A DNA stretch of 64,000 nucleotides from Pseudomonas orientalis (GTDB taxonomy: Bacteria; Pseudomonadota; Gammaproteobacteria; Pseudomonadales; Pseudomonadaceae). Each line of letters starts with the position of its first letter. Position 1 is the first letter of the stretch. A program made the position numbers and the translations under genes. The stretch spans positions 3,255,001-3,319,000 of the forward strand of contig NZ_CP094351.1 in NCBI RefSeq assembly GCF_022807995.1. Reading direction: 5' to 3'. Under the pieces are notes generated by a model. The model did no database searches. It was given only the letters and a program-made list of their open reading frames with translations, and was not told the origin of the DNA. Positions 35,735 to 44,867 of the stretch are shown here, piece after piece.

Positions 35735-36557
35735 ATCGTGCGCCGAGTATAAATCGCTCGAACGCTTCGGCAGCACCGTCCTCGACATTGCTGCCGGTGA
35801 CCACGCTGGCCTGACGCTTGACGGTGTCTTCCGCCTGGCCCATGGCGATCGATAACCCGGCTACATGGAACATCGCCGGGTCGTTGCCGCCGTCACCAAT
35901 GGCCGCCGTTTGCGCAAGCTCCACCCCGAGGTGCGCCGCAAGAGTCTTCAAGGCCTCGCCTTTATTGGCCAGCATCGCCGTCACATCCAGATAAACCGGT
36001 TGCGAACGTGAGACCTGGGCCAGGCCCTGCACCTTGGGATGTAACCGCGCTTCCAGCTCCACCAGCAACTGGGTGTTATTGCTCGCGGCGACGATCTTGT
36101 CGACCCGGTCCAGGTAAGGCTCGAAACTCTCCACGACCACCGGCCCATACCCCAGGCCTTCCGCTTCGCGCTGCGCCATCGGCCCTGGCGGGTCACGGCG
36201 CAGCCAGTCGCCGTCGGCGAACACCCAGACTTCCACATCGGGTTCGGCCGAAAACAGCGCCAGCGTCACCAATGCCGCTTCCGCCGGCAGATGGTGGGCC
36301 ACCAGGATGCTGCCATCCGGGTTGATCAACGTACCACCGTTAAAGCCCGCCACCGGCACGTCGATCCCGAACGTCTCGATCAAGTGCATCATGGCCTTGG
36401 GCGGGCGCCCGCTGGCCAGGCTGAAAAGCACACCTGCCTCACGCAACGCGCGAACCGCATCGGCCGTGCGCTGGCTGAGGCTGTGATCCGGATGCAGCAA
36501 GGTACCGTCCACGTCACTGAGGATAAAACGGATGGGATGAATCGCTGCATCACTCAT
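35733..36557 (-). CDS. HAD-superfamily (Cof/YidA-like) sugar-phosphate phosphatase
   Basis: This 274-residue class IIB HAD hydrolase has motif I ILSDVDGTLLHPDHSL (nucleophile Asp, acid/base Asp), motif II FSLASGRPP, a conserved Lys (NKGEALKTLA) and motif III IGDGGNDPAMF. A C2 cap lies between motifs II and III. The ATG overlaps the zwf stop (ATGA), so it is the third cistron of the gnd-zwf operon. It may clear phosphorylated sugars such as 6-phosphogluconate or its lactone, but the substrate is not evident from sequence. Confidence 0.88.
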   Translation of the reverse strand: MSDAAIHPIRFILSDVDGTLLHPDHSLSQRTADAVRALREAGVLFSLASGRPPKAMMHLIETFGIDVPVAGFNGGTLINPDGSILVAHHLPAEAALVTLALFSAEPDVEVWVFADGDWLRRDPPGPMAQREAEGLGYGPVVVESFEPYLDRVDKIVAASNNTQLLVELEARLHPKVQGLAQVSRSQPVYLDVTAMLANKGEALKTLAAHLGVELAQTAAIGDGGNDPAMFHVAGLSIAMGQAEDTVKRQASVVTGSNVEDGAAEAFERFILGAR

Positions 36558-38077
36558 CCGAGGCTGTGCCAGGCGCGGCCATCACGGGCCAGCAATGCGT
36601 CCGCCGCCGCCGGGCCATCTTCGCCGGCCTTGTAGGCCTGGATACCGTCGTCTTCCTTCCACGCATCCAGGAACGGCTGTACCGCACGCCAACCGTTCTC
36701 GATGTTGTCGGCACGCTGGAACAGGGTCTGATCGCCGGTCATGCAGTCGTAGATCAAGGTTTCGTACCCGGTCGACGGCTGCATCTCGAAGAAGTCCTTG
36801 TAGTCGAACCCCAACTCGATATTGGCCATCTCCAGGGTCGGCCCGGGCTTTTTGGCCAGTAGGTCGAACCACATGCCTTCGTTCGGCTGGATCTGGATCT
36901 TCAGGTAGGTGGGCTTGAGCTCATCGACGTCGGTATCGCGAAATTGCGCGTACGGCGCCTGCTTGAAGCAGATCACAATCTCGGTGTCGCGGATGCTCAT
37001 GCGCTTGCCGGTGCGCAAGTAGAACGGCACGCCGACCCAGCGCCAGTTGTCGATCATCACCTTGAGCGCGACAAAGGTCTCGGTGCTGCTGTCCGGCGCG
37101 ACATTGGCTTCTTCGCGGTAGCCCGGCAGTTGCTTGCCGGCGATTTCACCGGCGGTGTACTGGCCGCGCACGGAGTTGGCCCGCGCATCTTCCAGGGACC
37201 ACGGGCGAATGGCACCGACCACCTTGGCCTTCTCACCGCGCACCGCGTCGGCGCCGAAGGCTGCCGGAGGCTCCATGGCGACCATGGCCAGCAACTGGAA
37301 CAGGTGGTTGGGCACCATATCCCGCAGCGTGCCGGTTTTTTCGAAGAAATTGCCCCGGGTCTCCACCCCGACGGTTTCCGCAGCGGTGATCTGCACATGG
37401 TCGATGTAATGATTGTTCCAGAACGCTTCGAACAGCACGTTGGAGAAACGGCTGATCAGGATGTTCTGCACCGTTTCCTTGCCCAGGTAGTGGTCGATGC
37501 GATAGATCTGCTTTTCGCTCATCACCTTGAGCAGGCACGCATTCAAGGCTTCGGCAGTGGCCAAGTCGGAGCCAAAGGGCTTTTCGATGACTACGCGACG
37601 AAAACCTTCCTCAGTTTCGTTCAACAAGCCGGCGCTGCCCAGGCGTTGCACCACGTCACTGAAGAAGCGCGGCGCAGTCGCGAGGTAGAACACCGCGTTG
37701 GCGGTGCCGCTGTCGGCAATTTTCTGCGCGATATCGGCGTAGGTGCTGTCGTCGAGAAAGTCGCCCTCGACGTAGCTGATGCCCTTGGCCAACTGGGCCC
37801 ACAACTGCGGGTCCAGGGCATTGTCGGCATTACCCCGCACCTTGCCGGCAGCCTCGGTGCGAATGAAGTCCTCCAGTTTCTTGGCAAAGTCCGCGTCGCT
37901 GATGGCGTTGTGATCAACGCCGACGATACGCAGGCCGTCGCCAAGCAGCCCGTCGCGACTCAGGTTGTACAGCGCCGGCATCAGCAGGCGCTTGACCAGG
38001 TCGCCATGGGCGCCAAACAGAAACAGCGTGGTCGGTGGAGCGGGTTCGGCCTTGGGTTTCTTGCCGTTGGCGGTCAT
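36554..38077 (-). CDS. zwf: Glucose-6-phosphate 1-dehydrogenase
   Basis: This 507-residue enzyme oxidises glucose 6-phosphate to 6-phosphoglucono-lactone with NAD(P)+. The coenzyme fingerprint reads [20 protein letters not shown]; the common form is GASGDLAKR. The substrate motif [13 protein letters not shown] is intact, as is EKPFGSDL. Genome position beside gnd suggests the gnd-linked paralogue (ZwfB-like in P. putida terms) rather than the edd/hexR-linked one; this is inference. It is coupled by ATGA overlaps to gnd upstream and the HAD phosphatase downstream. Confidence 0.93.
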   Translation of the reverse strand: MTANGKKPKAEPAPPTTLFLFGAHGDLVKRLLMPALYNLSRDGLLGDGLRIVGVDHNAISDADFAKKLEDFIRTEAAGKVRGNADNALDPQLWAQLAKGISYVEGDFLDDSTYADIAQKIADSGTANAVFYLATAPRFFSDVVQRLGSAGLLNETEEGFRRVVIEKPFGSDLATAEALNACLLKVMSEKQIYRIDHYLGKETVQNILISRFSNVLFEAFWNNHYIDHVQITAAETVGVETRGNFFEKTGTLRDMVPNHLFQLLAMVAMEPPAAFGADAVRGEKAKVVGAIRPWSLEDARANSVRGQYTAGEIAGKQLPGYREEANVAPDSSTETFVALKVMIDNWRWVGVPFYLRTGKRMSIRDTEIVICFKQAPYAQFRDTDVDELKPTYLKIQIQPNEGMWFDLLAKKPGPTLEMANIELGFDYKDFFEMQPSTGYETLIYDCMTGDQTLFQRADNIENGWRAVQPFLDAWKEDDGIQAYKAGEDGPAAADALLARDGRAWHSLG

Positions 38078-39057
38078 TTTTTGGAAGTCTCCACGTGGCC
38101 GCCAAAGCCGAAGCGCATGGCAGACAGCATTTTGTCACCGTAGGTGCTCTGCTGGCGCGAACGGAAACGTGCGAACAACGACGTCGACAGTACCGGCACC
38201 GGCACCGCTTGCTCCATGGCCGCTTCGATGGTCCAACGACCTTCGCCGCTGTCGGCCACGGAACCGGAATAGCCGTCCAGCTTCGGATCGGTCGCCAGGG
38301 CATCGGCGGTCAGGTCCAGCAGCCACGACGACACCACGCTGCCACGGCGCCAGACTTCGGCAATGTCCGCCACGTTCAGGTCAAAGCGTTGGTCTTCGGG
38401 CAGGTTCTCCGAATTCTTGGTCTTGAGGATGTCAAAACCTTCGGCAAACGCCTGCATCATGCCGTATTCAATGCCGTTGTGGATCATCTTGACGAAGTGA
38501 CCGGAGCCCGCCGGGCCGGCATGGATGTAACCCTGCTCGGCACGTGGGTCGGCGGCGGGCGAACGGTCCTTGGTGCGTGGAATGCTGCCGATGCCGGGCG
38601 CCAGGCTCTTGAAGATGGGATCAAGGCGCTGCACGGTTTCCACATCGCCGCCGATCATCATGCAGTAGCCGCGTTCCAGCCCCCACACGCCGCCGGAAGT
38701 GCCGACGTCGACGTAGTGCAGGCCTTTTTCCGCCAGGGCCTTGCCGCGACGCACGTCGTCCTTGTAATTGGTGTTGCCGCCATCGATGATCACGTCACCG
38801 CTTTCCAGCAGCCCACTCAATTCATTGATGGTGTCTTCGGTGGGCGCGCCCGCCGGCAACATCACCCACACGGCGCGAGGCTTTTGCAGGCCGGCCACCA
38901 GGGCCTTCAAGTCGGCGACGCCGGTGGCGCCCTCTTCGCTCAGGCCTTTGACAAAGGCTTCGTTACGGTCATATACAACGGTGGTATGCCCATTGAGCAT
39001 CAGGCGCCGCGCAATGTTACCGCCCATGCGGCCTAGTCCGATAATCCCCAGTTGCAT
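38074..39057 (-). CDS. gnd: 6-phosphogluconate dehydrogenase, decarboxylating (short form)
   Basis: This 327-residue enzyme converts 6-phosphogluconate to ribulose 5-phosphate and CO2. The cofactor motif is at the very start ([19 protein letters not shown]), the signature is [12 protein letters not shown], and the catalytic region includes [20 protein letters not shown] and [20 protein letters not shown] (Lys and His-Asn). It is of the shorter, ~330-residue type found in many pseudomonads, often NAD-preferring, rather than the 470-residue E. coli Gnd. It is the first gene of the gnd-zwf-HAD operon. Confidence 0.93.
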   Translation of the reverse strand: MQLGIIGLGRMGGNIARRLMLNGHTTVVYDRNEAFVKGLSEEGATGVADLKALVAGLQKPRAVWVMLPAGAPTEDTINELSGLLESGDVIIDGGNTNYKDDVRRGKALAEKGLHYVDVGTSGGVWGLERGYCMMIGGDVETVQRLDPIFKSLAPGIGSIPRTKDRSPAADPRAEQGYIHAGPAGSGHFVKMIHNGIEYGMMQAFAEGFDILKTKNSENLPEDQRFDLNVADIAEVWRRGSVVSSWLLDLTADALATDPKLDGYSGSVADSGEGRWTIEAAMEQAVPVPVLSTSLFARFRSRQQSTYGDKMLSAMRFGFGGHVETSKK

Positions 39058-39151
39058 GTGCTGATGCTCCTAACTGCTAAAAAATGTGTGACATAGTTTA
39101 TAGCGCAATGAGGCTAATGAGGGTTAGTCCAGAGCGGATCCGTGTAGTTTC

Positions 39152-39170
39152 ATGGCAAAAAAGTTGCCAT
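39152..39170. promoter_or_regulatory. Inverted repeat in the gnd upstream region
   Basis: ATGGCAA (39152-39158) and TTGCCAT (39164-39170) with a 5-nt spacer lie about 95 bp upstream of gnd and 146 bp upstream of the divergent small gene. It could be an operator; no known regulator is matched with confidence. Confidence 0.35.
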
Positions 39171-39316
39171 CGTTTCACCATCACGGCGGCAAAAGTCACA
39201 CGACCACCAAAAATAAAAAAGTTCCCTTGCCGTGAAAAAGAATTCAAACTTGCCACGACTGCTGCCGCTCACCTTTTTCGGCGGCGCGATCTACCCGGCT
39301 ATTTGCGAGGCAAGCA

Positions 39317-39493
39317 ATGAGCACAGCACAGATGACCCGACCGCCACAGACCCTCTACGTCAGCATCCGCCGCGATGAATTGCGCCAGTTGAAGGACGAG
39401 CGCGATCAGTTGCAACAGGAAGTCCTGCGCCTGCGTTCACACCTCCAGGCCCACTTGGAACTGCCGTCCGGCGCCAAACCCGCACTCTGCTGA
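39317..39493 (+). CDS. Small coiled-coil protein (58 aa)
   Basis: This 58-codon gene begins at ATG 39317 with GCGAGG 6-8 nt upstream and ends at TGA 39491-39493. The protein is MSTAQMTRPPQTLYVSIRRD followed by a heptad-like charged helix (ELRQLKDERDQLQQEVLRLR) and a short tail. The helix suggests a coiled coil and oligomerisation. I do not recognise a named family. Good ribosome site, codon use like its neighbours and position ahead of cptA support it as real. Confidence 0.65.
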   Translation: MSTAQMTRPPQTLYVSIRRDELRQLKDERDQLQQEVLRLRSHLQAHLELPSGAKPALC

Positions 39494-39647
39494 ACGCCTT
39501 TGGTGAGTTTGTAAGGCAATACTTACGGAAAACTCACAAAGTTTTCACACGCCTGTCCCGATACTCCCGCCCGCGATGCCGCTCACGTTCTGAGCGGCCC
39601 GATGTCGCGCGCCTGTGCGCGACGATCATTTTCTGATGGGGCGCTGG

Positions 39648-41390
39648 ATGGCGATGTTCAAACGCAGCACGACGACTGCGAAAGGCTTTGATTGGGCCGG
39701 CCTTGGCTGGTTATTCCTGTTTTTCTGGTATTTCTCGGGTATTACCCAACTGCTTATCCAACTGACCGGCACGTCCGGCTTCAGTGGTTTCCGCCAGGCA
39801 TTCTTCATGAGTGCGCTGTGGCTGGCGCCGATGCTGCTGTTCCCCCGGCAAACCCGGGTGCTTGCCGCCGTGATCGGCGTGGTGCTGTGGGCCTGTTCCA
39901 TGGCCAGTCTGGGTTACTTCTTTATTTACCAGCAGGAATTTTCCCAGAGCGTCATCTTCATCATGTTCGAGTCGAACATTTCTGAAGCGGGCGAATACGC
40001 CACCCAGTACTTTGCCTGGTGGATCGTGCTGGCGTTCCTTGCCCACACGGCCTTCGCGGTGTTCCTGTGGACACGCCTGCGCCCGGTGTACTTGCCGCGC
40101 GGCCAGTCGATCGTCGCGGCCATCGCCATCGTATTGGCGATTGTCGGCTACCCGCTGGTCAAGCAGATCGCCACCAGTGACACGATGGAACAGGCCATTG
40201 ACCGCTTCGAAACCCGGATAGAACCGGCCGTGCCCTGGCAGATGATTGTCGCCTACCGCCGCTACACCGAACAGCTGGACAACATGCAAGGCATGCTGAC
40301 CAGTGCCAGCCAGATCCCGCCCTTGAAAAACCTCAAGGACAGCATGGCCGGCCAGCCGTCCACCCTGGTGCTGGTGATCGGCGAGTCCACCAACCGCCAG
40401 CGCATGAGCCTCTATGGCTACCCGCGCAATACCACGCCGGAACTGGACAAGCTGCGCGACCAACTGGCGGTGTTCGACAATGTCATCACCCCGCGCCCCT
40501 ACACCATCGAAGCGCTGCAGCAGGTGCTGACCTTCGCCGACGAAGAAAACCCGGACCTGTACCTCAAGACACCGTCGATCGTCAGCGTGATGAAACAGGC
40601 CGGCTACAAGACGTTCTGGATCACCAACCAGCAGACCATGACCAAGCGCAACACCATGCTCACGACCTTTTCCGAACAGGCCGACGAGCAGGTGTACCTG
40701 AACAACAACCGCAACCAGAACGCCCGCCAATACGACGGCGACGTACTGGCGCCGTTTTCCAAGGCCCTGGCCGATACCGCCGAACGCAAGTTCATCGTGG
40801 TGCACTTGCTGGGCACGCACATGAGCTACCAGTACCGCTATCCGCAGACATTCGACAAGTTCACCGATCGCCAGGGTGTGCCGCCGGGCGTCAGCGACGC
40901 CCAGTTGCCGACCTATAACAGCTACGACAACGCGGTGCTGTACAACGACTTCGTGGTGTCGAGCCTGATCAAGGACTACGCCAAGACCGATCCCAACGGC
41001 TTCCTGCTGTACCTGTCGGACCACGGCGAAGACGTGTTCGACTCGGCCGGCCACGACACCCTGGGCCGCAACGAAGGCAAGCCGACCGCGCCGATGTACA
41101 CCATTCCCTTCATGGCCTACGCCTCACCCAAGTGGCGCGAAAGCCACGACTGGAGCTTCGCCGGCGACCTGCAGCGGCCTTACAGCAGCTCGCAGTTGAT
41201 CCACACCTGGGCGGACCTGGCCGGTTTGAGTTTCGATGAACTGGACCACAGCAAAAGCCTGGTCAGCGACAGCTTCAAGCCGCGCCCCTTGCTGATCGGC
41301 AACCCCTACGAGACCAAGCAGAAAGCCTTGATCGATTTCAGTTTGATCAAACCGAAAAAGGCCGACAGCACCGACGTGGTGGTCAAGTAA
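39648..41390 (+). CDS. cptA: CptA-type phosphoethanolamine transferase
   Basis: This 580-residue inner-membrane enzyme has five predicted N-terminal helices (to about 180) and a periplasmic alkaline-phosphatase-fold domain. The metal and nucleophile motifs are LVLVIGESTNRQRMSLYGYP, the Thr-containing TPRPYTIEALQQVLTF, WITNQQTMTKRNTMLTTFS, VHLLGTHMSYQYRYP and LYLSDHGEDVFDSAGHDTLG. It resembles E. coli CptA (EptC), which adds phosphoethanolamine to heptose I of the LPS core, over its whole length. Several starts are possible; ATG 39648 has GGGG 7 nt before it. Confidence 0.9.
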   Translation: MAMFKRSTTTAKGFDWAGLGWLFLFFWYFSGITQLLIQLTGTSGFSGFRQAFFMSALWLAPMLLFPRQTRVLAAVIGVVLWACSMASLGYFFIYQQEFSQSVIFIMFESNISEAGEYATQYFAWWIVLAFLAHTAFAVFLWTRLRPVYLPRGQSIVAAIAIVLAIVGYPLVKQIATSDTMEQAIDRFETRIEPAVPWQMIVAYRRYTEQLDNMQGMLTSASQIPPLKNLKDSMAGQPSTLVLVIGESTNRQRMSLYGYPRNTTPELDKLRDQLAVFDNVITPRPYTIEALQQVLTFADEENPDLYLKTPSIVSVMKQAGYKTFWITNQQTMTKRNTMLTTFSEQADEQVYLNNNRNQNARQYDGDVLAPFSKALADTAERKFIVVHLLGTHMSYQYRYPQTFDKFTDRQGVPPGVSDAQLPTYNSYDNAVLYNDFVVSSLIKDYAKTDPNGFLLYLSDHGEDVFDSAGHDTLGRNEGKPTAPMYTIPFMAYASPKWRESHDWSFAGDLQRPYSSSQLIHTWADLAGLSFDELDHSKSLVSDSFKPRPLLIGNPYETKQKALIDFSLIKPKKADSTDVVVK

Positions 41391-41411
41391 CCGAGAGGCT
41401 TGAAACACAAA

Positions 41412-41430
41412 GATAACAATCATTCTCGTT
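41412..41430. promoter_or_regulatory. Candidate Fur box
   Basis: GATAACAATCATTCTCGTT (complement AACGAGAATGATTGTTATC) resembles pseudomonad Fur sites, matching about 11 of 19 bases of the idealised box with the GAGAATGATT core. It lies about 90 bp before the siderophore-receptor start, as expected for iron repression. Confidence 0.65.
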
Positions 41431-41518
41431 TAAGCCTAAAGTTCCGCCCCTCCTTTCGTCTTTGAGCCATACCCGCCCCTTCCGGGGCGGCCTCAGAGAC
41501 GACAAGGAGTTTGCCGCG

Positions 41519-43756
41519 ATGCTCGCGCCTTTTACCCGTTCCATCAGCGTTACCCTGGGCCTGTTCAGCCTTGCGCTAAGCCCTGAACTGCTGGCCGAAA
41601 CCGACCCTGAACAAGCCCCCGCCAGCGCCCTCGAACTGGGCGCTACCCGCGTGACCGCCGAAGGCCTGGGCACGACCACCGAGCACACCGGCGCCTACAT
41701 TACAGGCTCGATGAACACCGCCACGCGCCTGAACCTGTCCGTCAAGGAAACCCCGCAATCGATCTCGGTGATCACACGCCAACAGATGGATGATTTCAAT
41801 CTCAACACCCTGACCGAGGTGTTGCGCCAGACCACCGGCATCAACGTCCAGCACAATGACTCGGATCGCGTGTCCTATACCTCCCGTGGCTACGGCATCA
41901 ACAACTTCCAGATTGACGGGATGCTCAACACCTTCGGCTTCATGAAGAGCGACGCCGATACCATCATCTACGACCGTATCGAAGTGGTGCGCGGCGCCAC
42001 CGGCCTGACCACCGGCGCGGGCGACCCCTCGGCCACCGTCAACATGGTGCGCAAGCGCCCTACCGCCCAATGGCAGGCGAAAACCGGGATCAGCGGCGCC
42101 ACCCATGACAACTACTACAGCTATCTCGACGTCGGTGGCCCGCTGGCCTTCGACGGCAGGCTGCGCGGACGCAGCGTACTGGCCTACCGAGACAGCCAAT
42201 CCTTTCGCGACAACTATGCACTGCAGCGCGCGGTCGGCTACGGCATTCTCGAGGGCGACCTGTCCGACGACACCGTGCTGGCCGTAGGCTTTGATTACCA
42301 GGACAAGCAGGTCCAAGGCACGTCCTGGGGCACCGTGCCTTACTGGAACAGCCAGGGCGGCAAGGCCGGGCTGTCGCGCTCCACCAATATGGCCGCGCAC
42401 TGGAGTTCCTGGCCGCTGACCGACAAGACCACCTTCGCCACCCTCGATCATCGCCTCGGGGGCGACTGGCACCTGAAGGCCGCCTACACCCATCGCCAGA
42501 GCGATACCGATGGCAAGGTGTACTACGGCGGCGCGGGTTTCCCCAATGCCGACCGCAGCGGCATGACCGCCTGGGCCAGCCATATGCGCGGCACCTCGAG
42601 AATGGAAGCCATCGACCTCAACCTGGCCGGCAGCTACGCGCTGCTGGGCCGCGAACATCAGCTGATGATGGGCTACGGCGAGGCGGCGCAGCGCGACAGT
42701 TCGCCCTTCATGCGCAGCAATCTGCCCAAAGGTTACTACACCATCGAGGACTGGAAGCACATGGGCGGTATCGGCAAGTTCACCGATGACGTCACCGACC
42801 TCAAGGGCGAGCACAGCAAGAAACAACAGAAGGCCGGCTACCTCGCCACTCGCCTGAGCCTGACTGACCGTCTGCATGCCGTACTCGGCAGCCGCTATGG
42901 CAGTTGGGAGCTGGAAAGCGCAACCCCCCAATACGACGTCAACGATCAACTGACCGCATCGGGCAAAACCGGCCAGACCCACAACGATATGTGGACGCCT
43001 TACGCCGGGCTGCTGTACGACATCACGCCGCAGTACACCGTCTACGCGAGCTACACCGACATCTTCAAGCCGCAAAGCGCGAGGGACGTCAACAAGAAGT
43101 ACCTGGAGCCGGTGCTGGGCAGCAACTATGAGGTCGGCCTCAAGGGCAGCGTGCTCAACGAGCGGCTGAACCTGGCGGCCGCGTATTTCTGGAGCACCCA
43201 GGACAACGTCGCCGAGCGCGATGACTCGGTGCCGCCCAACCCGATCACTGGCGAGGAGTACTACAAGTCCGGAGGCAAGGGTAACAAGGTAAAAGGTTTC
43301 GAGCTGGAAGCGGCCGGGGAAATTGCGCCGGACTGGAACCTGACCGCAGGCTACACCTACACCCACTCGGTGAACGGCGCAGGCCAGCGCAACAATACCG
43401 GCCAGCCGTTGAACCTGCTGAAAATATCCAGCGCTTACCGCCTGCCGGGAGCCTGGCGCAACCTGACCGTGGGCGGCGCGGTGACTTGGCAGAGTGACAT
43501 CTTTGACTTCGGCAACCGGCCCACGGGCGTACGCGATGACAAAGGCAACTTGATCACCACGCGGGCAAAGATCGAGCAACAGGGCTACAGCGTGGTCAAC
43601 CTGATGTCGCGCTACCAGTTCGACGAACAACTGACGGCATCGATTAACGTCAATAACCTGTTTGACAAGAAATACTACGAGCGCGTCGGTTTTTACAATG
43701 GCGTGTATTGGGGCGATCCGCGCTCGGTCACGCTGGCACTTGACTGGAGGCTATAA
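41519..43756 (+). CDS. TonB-dependent siderophore receptor
   Basis: This 745-residue outer-membrane receptor has a signal peptide to about residue 27 and then a plug domain (SVKETPQSISVITRQQMDDF, VYTSRGYG-like YTSRGYGINNFQIDG, IEVVRGATGLTTGAGDPSAT). A 22-strand barrel ends in NNLFDKKYYERVGFYNGVYW, then GDPRSVTLALDWRL. It belongs to the ferric-siderophore class (FpvA/FhuE/FoxA-like); the ligand is not decidable. It lacks the N-terminal STN signalling domain, so it should not act through a FecR. ATG 41519 has AAGGAG 9 nt before it; a Fur-like site lies upstream. Confidence 0.92.
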   Translation: MLAPFTRSISVTLGLFSLALSPELLAETDPEQAPASALELGATRVTAEGLGTTTEHTGAYITGSMNTATRLNLSVKETPQSISVITRQQMDDFNLNTLTEVLRQTTGINVQHNDSDRVSYTSRGYGINNFQIDGMLNTFGFMKSDADTIIYDRIEVVRGATGLTTGAGDPSATVNMVRKRPTAQWQAKTGISGATHDNYYSYLDVGGPLAFDGRLRGRSVLAYRDSQSFRDNYALQRAVGYGILEGDLSDDTVLAVGFDYQDKQVQGTSWGTVPYWNSQGGKAGLSRSTNMAAHWSSWPLTDKTTFATLDHRLGGDWHLKAAYTHRQSDTDGKVYYGGAGFPNADRSGMTAWASHMRGTSRMEAIDLNLAGSYALLGREHQLMMGYGEAAQRDSSPFMRSNLPKGYYTIEDWKHMGGIGKFTDDVTDLKGEHSKKQQKAGYLATRLSLTDRLHAVLGSRYGSWELESATPQYDVNDQLTASGKTGQTHNDMWTPYAGLLYDITPQYTVYASYTDIFKPQSARDVNKKYLEPVLGSNYEVGLKGSVLNERLNLAAAYFWSTQDNVAERDDSVPPNPITGEEYYKSGGKGNKVKGFELEAAGEIAPDWNLTAGYTYTHSVNGAGQRNNTGQPLNLLKISSAYRLPGAWRNLTVGGAVTWQSDIFDFGNRPTGVRDDKGNLITTRAKIEQQGYSVVNLMSRYQFDEQLTASINVNNLFDKKYYERVGFYNGVYWGDPRSVTLALDWRL

Positions 43757-43764
43757 CACTTTGC

Positions 43765-43798
43765 CCTGCGAAGTTAACAAAAACGTTAACTTCGCGGG
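43765..43798 (+). terminator. Hairpin after the siderophore receptor
   Basis: A 14-bp stem (43765-43778 with 43785-43798, one G-T wobble) with GTTAAC on both sides of the loop AAAAAC lies 9 bp after the receptor stop. There is no clear T-run, but its position suggests a terminator. Confidence 0.6.
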
Positions 43799-43899
43799 CG
43801 AGTTCCGTTAATTCCCACTTAATAGGATAACGCCATAGTCGCCCCACGATCTGATCATGGAGTGACCGGACACCTATCACTCTTAATGGGAACACTGTA

Positions 43900-44112
43900 A
43901 TGAAACTCTCCACACTGATGCTTGCCAGCCTGATGACCCTGGCCTCCGCCGCCGCCTTTGCAGAGGGCGGTTCAGAGCGCTCGAAAGAGTTCTACAACAA
44001 CTTCAGCTTCATCCAGGAAACCAATCATGGCAAGGCAGAACAGCAAGTTGTGTCCGCCGATGGCAAACCGGTTAAAACCACCACTGCCGAACCCGCTCAA
44101 CCCAACAGTTGA
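43900..44112 (+). CDS. Small exported hypothetical protein (70 aa)
   Basis: This protein has a signal peptide (MKLSTLMLASLMTLASAAAF, cleavage after FA) and a ~49-residue hydrophilic mature part (EGGSERSKEFYNNFSFIQET, then NHGKAEQQVVSADGKPVKTT). There are no cysteines and no known domain. It resembles small secreted pseudomonad proteins of unknown role. It is separated from the receptor by a hairpin, so it probably has its own promoter. A strong terminator follows at 44177. Confidence 0.72.
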   Translation: MKLSTLMLASLMTLASAAAFAEGGSERSKEFYNNFSFIQETNHGKAEQQVVSADGKPVKTTTAEPAQPNS

Positions 44113-44176
44113 TTTAACGCTGAGTTAATCCGCAAGTACCCTGTGCCAATCCGCTCCTTTGGCAAAGGTTTTATTG

Positions 44177-44202
44177 GGCGCCATTCAATGGCGCCTTTTT
44201 TT
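44177..44202 (+). terminator. Rho-independent terminator
   Basis: GGCGCCAT (44177-44184), loop TCA, ATGGCGCC (44188-44195), then seven T. It ends transcription from the small exported-protein gene, just before the convergent acetyltransferase stop. Confidence 0.9.
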
Positions 44203-44214
44203 GCGGTACCTTTA

Positions 44215-44706
44215 TTACAGCGGCTTGTTCCAGAACAACATGCGGCCATGGGCGGGATCAGATACCGAATCGTCAAAACCGAACTTGCGGTACGCCGACT
44301 GTGCCAGCGCATTGCCTTCGAGCACTTCCAGGGTGATCTTGCAGCAACCGCGCTGCCGTGCGATTTCCTCGACCTTCTGCAGCATCTTCTGACTCAAGCC
44401 CAAACCACGAAACGGTTGCGCCACCACCACATCGTGGACATTGACCAGGGGCCGACAAGCGAACGTCGAAAACCCCTCGAAGCAATTGACCAGACCGGCC
44501 GGGACACCCCCAACGAACGCCAGCACACTGAACGCATGGGGGCGCTTGGCCAGTTCCGCAGGCAGCTGCTGCAACAGATCAGTCGGCAAACTGTGACCGC
44601 CGCCCATCGGGTCTTGAGCATAATGGTTGAGCAGCACGCCGATGGCCTCGGCGTGCACGGCGTTGGTATAGCTGGCTTGCAGCACCAGGATGTCTGGGGT
44701 GTCCAT
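44215..44706 (-). CDS. GNAT-family N-acetyltransferase
   Basis: This 163-residue protein has the acetyl-CoA-binding signature VVVAQPFRGLGLSQKMLQKV (Q/RxxGxG/A-like) at about 91-110, followed by EEIARQRGCCKITLEVLEGN and AQSAYRKFGF, the standard GNAT C-terminal half. The acceptor substrate is unknown. ATG 44706 is preferred because AGGAAGGAA is immediately upstream. Confidence 0.87.
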   Translation of the reverse strand: MDTPDILVLQASYTNAVHAEAIGVLLNHYAQDPMGGGHSLPTDLLQQLPAELAKRPHAFSVLAFVGGVPAGLVNCFEGFSTFACRPLVNVHDVVVAQPFRGLGLSQKMLQKVEEIARQRGCCKITLEVLEGNALAQSAYRKFGFDDSVSDPAHGRMLFWNKPL

Positions 44707-44867
44707 TTCCTTCCTCGATAACGACAACCAGGGAACCGATTCCCTTTGAAGGGGACGATTGTAAGCATGGAGTCGGTATTAGATGAAGGAGATTAACGAC
44801 AAATGTCTGACAGAAAGCGCGTAGATTGCACGCATCCAATGCCTCAAACACGGTGAAACCGGGGCGC

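Noticed and set aside
41576..43630. 684-aa open frame on the minus strand
   Set aside because: Antisense to the siderophore receptor, which has full family motifs; no recognisable domain in the shadow.
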